A DNA stretch of 13,043 nt from Ichthyophonus hoferi (lineage: Eukaryota; Opisthokonta; Ichthyosporea; Ichthyophonida; Ichthyophonidae): contig NAOQ01000016.1 of NCBI GenBank assembly GCA_002751075.1, forward strand, positions 202,228 through 215,270, given 5' to 3'. The stretch's first letter is position 1. The number at the start of each line of letters is the position of its first letter. Position numbers and translations under genes: made by a program. This document shows, piece after piece, positions 9,054 through 13,043 of this stretch. Below the pieces are notes generated by a model. It had not been told where the DNA came from and searched no databases. It was given only the letters and a program-made list of their open reading frames with translations.

Positions 9054-9601
9054 AATTAGAATATTTTTATTTAAGATGTTATTTTCATGTTATAAGCAAC
9101 GCAAAGCTTTGTTCATAATGGTTTATACATCGTTATCCGTGCCTTTATTGCTTGTTTTCGTTCCTTTTATACTTTTTATGATCCTTGTTTATCGCGGATG
9201 ACAATGTAGCCGTGTTCCATACCCGAGTCAAATAGAAATGGTCGTATAGATTCCTACTGGCCAATATGATTCACCAGTAAGGCACACTAGAATTGTTTCA
9301 TCATAACTAGATCTTAATTCTTCAATTGGCCTAATGTGTGTATCCTGATTTAGACGGCTTTTTAGCTAATATATGCATATATGCATCATTAGTCCAATAA
9401 CCCGCTTTTGGTTAAGTTACACTGACGAATCATTTCATTTGACTCAATATCATTAAAAAAAAACAATATTGGACCGATCATTTCATAATTCACCTGTTAC
9501 CAGCTTGTCGGCTGTACCGCGTTCCTTCAGAGTTGACAGGCTTGCAACAAAAATTAAATTTTAAATTTTAATGCTGCACTGTTTTGGGATGTTTGGGTTG
9601 A

Positions 9602-9707
9602 ATATCAGTAGTCCAGGGGTATTAGATATGTTGAATATTGAAGTGGGAGATTTGAAGATGTAAATGTAAAGGTGAATGATAATAGCAGTGTACAGACTGG
9701 TTAAAAT
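9602..9707 (+). pseudogene. Decayed copy of the 3' end of the unknown gene
   Basis: This stretch aligns by eye with 8450-8587, the last coding bases and stop of the unknown gene. Shared runs include GTTGAATATTG, GATTTGAA, GATAAT and GTACAGACT followed by the TAAAAT that holds the stop. The copy lacks about 25-30 bases of the Asp/Asn-rich segment and carries scattered substitutions. Its end would read SSVQTG-stop, against GSVQTS-stop in the parent. Similarity stops just before and just after, so it is a fragment rather than a second complete gene. It lies about 1.1 kb downstream in the same orientation, which suggests a tandem duplication that has mostly decayed. Confidence 0.8.
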
Positions 9708-11339
9708 CAAAAATTCAATCCTGAATTGCCATTGAACGATTTTTAATTTTAATTTAACATTTGTAATTAATATGCAGGGGGAATATATATATATAATGGA
9801 ATGCGTATACGTAATATATACTTATAGGTTAATCTTAATATCTGGACAGGAAGGATAGAGGTTGAGAGATGGATTATTAGGTTAAATTGTATATATCTAC
9901 ATATAACTATATGTTTATGTGGGCCGCCTGTCTGTAATTCAATCTCAATTACTTAATAGATTTTAAAATTATACGTATGCGCAGTAAATGAATTAAAATA
10001 ATATAATCTAATCAGTAGAAGAATTTAATTTTAATGTATAGAATAAATATATCTACCAATCATATTATAACTATAAAATTGAATTGCAGGTATAAAAATA
10101 TCGATTCTATTTGGCTTGGTACTATTTAGGTGAATTTTACTATAAGGAAAATGACTAATAATTTAATTATTGATCAAAGCCAATCATTACCGATGAATAG
10201 CTAAAAATCTATGCTATACTATACAATTTTATTTTATTTTATTTTATCTTAGACTATTTGATATGATACGATATTATATTCCATGACACTACTGTATTTA
10301 ATACTGCTATTGCTAATAATTTACTTTTTATTTTATTTTAAAGAAAACGGAGCAGAACCTGACCGATATATGATGTCAAAGAATATAGTATATGCAGTAT
10401 GTATGGATGTATGCATGCATAACAGTACGTATATATACATGATAGTAGGTATGTATCAAATTTAATTTTCATCGGTAACTATACTACTATAGATATTTGT
10501 ATAGGTGTATTAATACTTATTCCTGCCGTTTTCATTTTTTTCATATCTATAATATCTATATAATAATTAGTTATAATAAATAGTATAGCATTGTACACAA
10601 CAGTATTATATGTGTCGATTCCAGTCGAATATATTATCAGTATTTATTTAATAAATTTTAAAATCAGAGCGTATACTGCGCTTTTACGGTTCTTTTTTTT
10701 ATTGTTATTATATTCGCTTATTGCCAGAAAGAAAAGATATTGCTTCCTAGTTAAGTTTGATAAAGACTCTTTGTCAATAATTAGTGTTTCTTATTGGTGC
10801 GGAACTTAGTGCTATAAGGTCGATAATTCAATCAACTCATAGAATAACTTACACCTAATCGTATATAACCAATCACATACTATATGGGTATTGACAGTTA
10901 GTGCTTAATCTGTTGGATTTAATAGAACAGATAGGTTTGGTGTTCAGGAGCCAATTAGGTATTTAAACATAAGCTCATTGGTTAGTTAATATTTATTTAT
11001 TAAATCAATGTATATCTATCTATAGATTATGGGTATAGTGGTGAAATTTATAAAGAAACATAAAAGATTGGATTTATATAAATCAACTTTATATATATAT
11101 TTATGAAGGACTGTTGACTTAAATAAATCTATTTAACCAATAATAAGCATGATGTATATTTGTTGTCGTATGTCGGATACAGACAGGATAACGGTATGTT
11201 TCCAAATATAAAAATACACAAGTATGTCAATATATATTGTTAAAACTAGAATATTTAATTAATTTGGGTATTTCTTTATATAGTTATAATCATTTAGTGT
11301 TATTAGCAGTTATTGTTGTAATTGTAGTCTAGAAGCATA
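9708..11339. other. AT-rich DNA without a supportable gene
   Basis: No frame with coding character on either strand, no RNA gene seen. It holds short AT repeats (for example (TTTTA)n at 10227-10246 and TA runs near 9785 and 11090). Hydrophobic frames at 10283-10465 and 10591-10809 look like T-rich chance. Confidence 0.7.
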
Positions 11340-11830
11340 GCTGGTGCAATCTAAATCTGCCAATCAGAGAACATCTCAGATTGATTCAAAATGCCAAACC
11401 AAGACGATCGATTAAGATTGAATCAACTAATATTAGAGGCCAGGTGCTCTATAAAAAGTTATTTCAGATCATGTGTTTAGTCCAGATAACTCATTGATTA
11501 GCCATATTGTCTAAGACAAGTCCAACAGCTTTTACTAATGACTCTACATTCCTGCAACTGCTAAGTGGAGACGATATAGTCTTTATTTGTGTTGGGGTAA
11601 CTTGGAGTCTCGCCCTCAATAACATAGTCGTCAAAGAATGGTAACATAACCATATCTATCCCTCTATCCCATTAATACCAAATCCTCTACTGAATCCTTT
11701 GGGAGTCTAACCAGGCCTTCAACCAAAAACTGGCGGCACAACTAGACTCGCTGTGATCTCATAGGCTTGTCAACCTTATGGGCCTAGTCCTCGACTTCTG
11801 CTGGCTTGTTTAATAATAAAAATATCTCCT
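11340..11830 (-). other. Second exon-like island in the gene-poor region
   Basis: About 0.5 kb of higher-complexity, less AT-rich sequence surrounded by AT-rich DNA. On the minus strand there are short open blocks with protein-like composition, for example around DDYVIEGETPSYPNTNKDY and around LVRLPKDSVEDLV. No long frame and no recognisable family. It may be the remains of a coding sequence, or simply unrelated non-repetitive DNA. Confidence 0.2.
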
Positions 11831-11994
11831 AGACTATCTGTACTCTGTGTATACAAGGGTACACGTTAAAACATTTCTTAAAACAGCATTCCCTAAATTC
11901 TAAATGAATATAGGTCACATGAACCGAGTCTCTCCCTACTTATTTCCAACATATAACATCATTTCTTATATATATTAATATGCAGTGTATATAT

Positions 11995-12270
11995 AAAAAA
12001 TCCAACTCTGATTGTTTATTCTACCAAGAATGACTGTAAATACTACGGGATTCAAATAGTATTATGCTATAATTGTTTTAATACTTGATTTGACAAATTG
12101 CGTACAAAATTATAATTTAATCCTACACTGATCGGTTATTCCATTAACATGGTATTATAAGAATACTTTGATATTCCATTTGATCAATTACACGCAAAAT
12201 TATTAATCAATTTAACCTCTAATTGGCTACTTCACTCATAATGCCTATATACACTGTCTTGGATTAAAAC
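11995..12270. repeat. Degenerate tandem repeat, unit about 90-120 bp
   Basis: Three units begin near 11999 (AATCCAACTCTGATTG), 12119 (AATCCTACACTGATCGG) and 12213 (AACCTCTAATTGGCT). The first two share a second landmark, a TTGAT/TTGACAAATT-like word followed by CGTACAAAATTAT or CGCAAAATTAT. Similarity is moderate, so these are old copies. Confidence 0.6.
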
Positions 12271-12299
12271 AATAAAATCTTTATTTAGGGAAATTGGAG

Positions 12300-12520
12300 A
12301 ATTTCATATTCCACATTGGTCCTGTCACAGACAGATATTTACACCATATAGAGACCAATTAATAGTTATGCAATAAGTTTATTGGGACTTTAACTACACT
12401 AACCTATGCTGTACCTTTAGTAATATTTGGCATACCCTTATACTCACAGAATATAATATATCATATAAAGACTAATTAATTGTACCCATAACAACTTTTG
12501 ATTAAATTTGTTATACTCAA
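12300..12520. repeat. Second degenerate tandem pair, unit about 110 bp
   Basis: TCACAGA, a short AT spacer, CATATAGAGACCAATTAAT and a CATAACAA/GCAATAAG-like word at about 12325-12380 recur at about 12444-12505 with similar spacing (CATATAAAGACTAATTAAT). It lies directly after the preceding repeat block and may belong to the same degenerate array. Confidence 0.55.
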
Positions 12521-13043
12521 CACTAGCGCCTTTAAAGAACATAATTGTATGAAATAATATAGGGTGAATTATTCTGAGAATTTACATAAAACTATGGTAT
12601 ATGCAGTAATAAGTGACCGTAATGATTGAATTATGGGTATGTAATTCTATATATCTTTAACATCTGATAGGAAGAAATAGCAATTAAGCCACGATTAAAC
12701 ATTATATTATATTATATTATATCACCGTACCTGGTTTGCTACTATATAATACGATATTGAATCACATGATAAAATAATGAAATTATATTTATGTATATGC
12801 ATCAACTATCCTCCTAATAAGCATATATACTATGTTGTTGTAATCCATGCCTTTAGTAGCAAACTGTGTAGATTCCATGTTTTTTATCTTTGAATGCATT
12901 GCTTTTATTAGGTATCATGACTTGAACCTATTTTAAAATTAATTTAGTGCTAATGCTTCTATAATGTTTAGATTAAATACTCCTGCCATAACCTGACATT
13001 TATGTACCTTGGCATTGTTTTTCATATAATAAATTGTATTTTA
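12521..13043. other. AT-rich DNA without a supportable gene
   Basis: Nothing coding on either strand. A short (ATTAT)n lies at 12701-12722, and an AATAAA occurs near the right edge. Confidence 0.65.

Larger units (their letters stand above)
8576..9545 (-). pseudogene. Exon-like antisense island, possible broken coding sequence, unassigned
   Basis: Base composition here is clearly less AT-rich and less repetitive than the DNA on either side. On the minus strand several blocks of roughly 20-45 codons are open, in different frames, with protein-like residue mixtures (for example VEEYFKQLRIETSYTPS). The last block would end at a stop at 8576-8578, inside the 3' end of the unknown gene, so the two would be convergent and overlapping. 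Blocks of this size also occur by chance in six frames, so the case rests mainly on composition. It looks broken several times over. I recognise no family; it could be an old gene, a transposon or another inserted element. The first 400 bases also serve as the likely 3' UTR of the upstream gene. Confidence 0.27.

Noticed and set aside
9076-9201. 41-codon plus-strand frame for a basic start plus one hydrophobic segment (micropeptide)
   Set aside because: Short and T-rich, with nothing upstream to support translation; chance is the simpler reading.
10283-10809. Hydrophobic 60-aa and 72-aa frames
   Set aside because: T-rich DNA yields Leu, Ile, Phe and Tyr codons by chance; no splice context, no family resemblance.
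1-13043. tRNA or rRNA genes
   Set aside because: No cloverleaf with a GGTTCRANTCC-type T arm and no rRNA-like conserved stretch was found by eye on either strand; a dedicated scan was not possible.

Overview
The window is AT-rich eukaryotic nuclear DNA. Two intron-rich protein genes lie on the + strand in its first 8.6 kb, followed by about 4.4 kb with no intact gene. Every intron I could place is GT...AG. Exons are short and clearly richer in G+C than the introns, and most introns carry their own short-unit tandem repeat. The host cannot be named from this. A HIP1/Sla2-type gene points to an opisthokont or amoebozoan lineage (early-diverging fungus, unicellular relative of animals, or an AT-rich animal); that is inference.

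Layout. 80-4264 holds the last ten exons of a gene for an endocytic actin-binding adaptor of the HIP1R/Sla2 family; the 5' part lies outside the window. 4265-5498 is its 3' UTR and an intergenic stretch full of (AAT)n, (TATAG)n and perfect palindromes. 5499-8583 is a complete five-exon gene, reconstructed from splice sites and phase, for a 280-residue protein I do not recognise. It has a weakly SAM-like stretch, a helical domain, a basic KRKR motif and an acidic, Asn/Asp/Val-rich tail. Its introns are unusual: 32 units of a 12-bp array in perfect register, five stacked copies of the 3' splice site plus exon start, a 15-bp G/T-rich array, and an 8-bp/32-bp C/T-rich array that runs nearly up to the last acceptor.

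8584-9707 holds an exon-like antisense island (possible broken coding sequence, family unassigned) and a decayed second copy of the 3' end of the unknown gene. 9708-13043 is AT-rich and without a supportable gene. It holds one more exon-like island (about 11.34-11.83 kb) and degenerate tandem repeats of roughly 100 bp (about 12.0-12.5 kb).

The two genes are head-to-tail, 1.2 kb apart, and nothing in the sequence links them functionally. The most novel things here are the unknown gene with its repeat-built introns, the stacked acceptor copies, and the partial duplication of its 3' end.
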